Assembly (NCBI GenBank): GCA_050250795.1
Contig: JBFWNZ010000238.1
Coordinates: forward strand, 1 to 6,232
Length of the DNA: 6,232 nucleotides
Direction: 5' to 3'
From: JBFWNZ01 sp050250795
GTDB taxonomy: Bacteria; Pseudomonadota; Alphaproteobacteria; UBA8366
Shown: positions 6,217 to 6,232 of the stretch, in pieces
Numbering within the stretch: position 1 is the stretch's first letter
Layout of the letters: each line of letters begins with the position of its first letter
The notes under the pieces: model-generated
Told to the model about the DNA's origin: nothing
Databases searched by the model: none
The model's input: only the letters and a program-made list of their open reading frames with translations
Program-made: the position numbers and the translations under genes

Positions 6217-6232
6217 AGATCGGAAGAGCGTC
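6217..6232 (+). other. Illumina sequencing-adapter remnant (artefact)
   Basis: The final 16 bases, AGATCGGAAGAGCGTC, are identical to the start of the standard Illumina TruSeq-type adapter; the first 13 bases are the shared adapter stem and GTC continues the version that reads on into GTGTAGGG. An exact match placed precisely at the right edge is best explained by untrimmed read-through at a contig end. Biological sequence therefore ends at about 6216, and the five residues RSEER that would be translated from here are not part of any protein. Confidence 0.93.

Overview
This window reads as high-GC bacterial chromosome. Strong G/C preference at third codon positions, GGAGG-type ribosome binding sites, very tight gene packing and the mix of acyl-CoA and organic-acid enzymes suggest an alphaproteobacterium, perhaps Rhodospirillales-like. 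That placement is inference from style; no phylogenetic marker is present. The right edge carries 16 bases identical to an Illumina adapter, so the window probably ends at the end of a short-read contig, possibly metagenomic.

Layout, left to right. (1) Bases 3-908 (+) hold the C-terminal half of a long-chain (FAA1-type) acyl-CoA synthetase, cut by the window start. (2) Bases 908-2407 (+) hold a complete second acyl-CoA synthetase of the shorter fatty-acid/medium-chain type, overlapping the first by one base (TGATG), so the two are probably translationally coupled. (3) Bases 2409-3197 (-) hold a HpcH/HpaI-family aldolase. (4) Bases 3306-3698 (+) hold a small four-helix MAPEG membrane protein, divergent from the aldolase across 108 bases. 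(5) Bases 3699-5333 (-) hold a thiamine-diphosphate enzyme of the acetolactate-synthase-like superfamily. (6) Bases 5476-6216 (+) hold an unrecognised protein with two cysteine motifs, which runs into adapter sequence at 6217.

The two acyl-CoA synthetases form one operon segment that activates carboxylic acids as CoA thioesters. The aldolase and the ThDP enzyme both act on C-C bonds next to a carbonyl and, with the synthetases, would suit catabolism of unusual organic acids. They lie in separate transcription units, so a shared pathway is only a possibility. The strands alternate so that both convergent junctions have almost no intergenic DNA (1 and 0 bases). Divergent control regions lie at 3198-3305 and 5334-5475, each with a short inverted repeat. 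No RNA gene, CRISPR array, insertion sequence or phage gene was seen, and there is no gene-free stretch longer than 300 bases.

The main points for follow-up are the unrecognised cysteine-motif protein at the right end, which is easily missed because it has no stop codon in the window, and the adapter contamination that truncates it.
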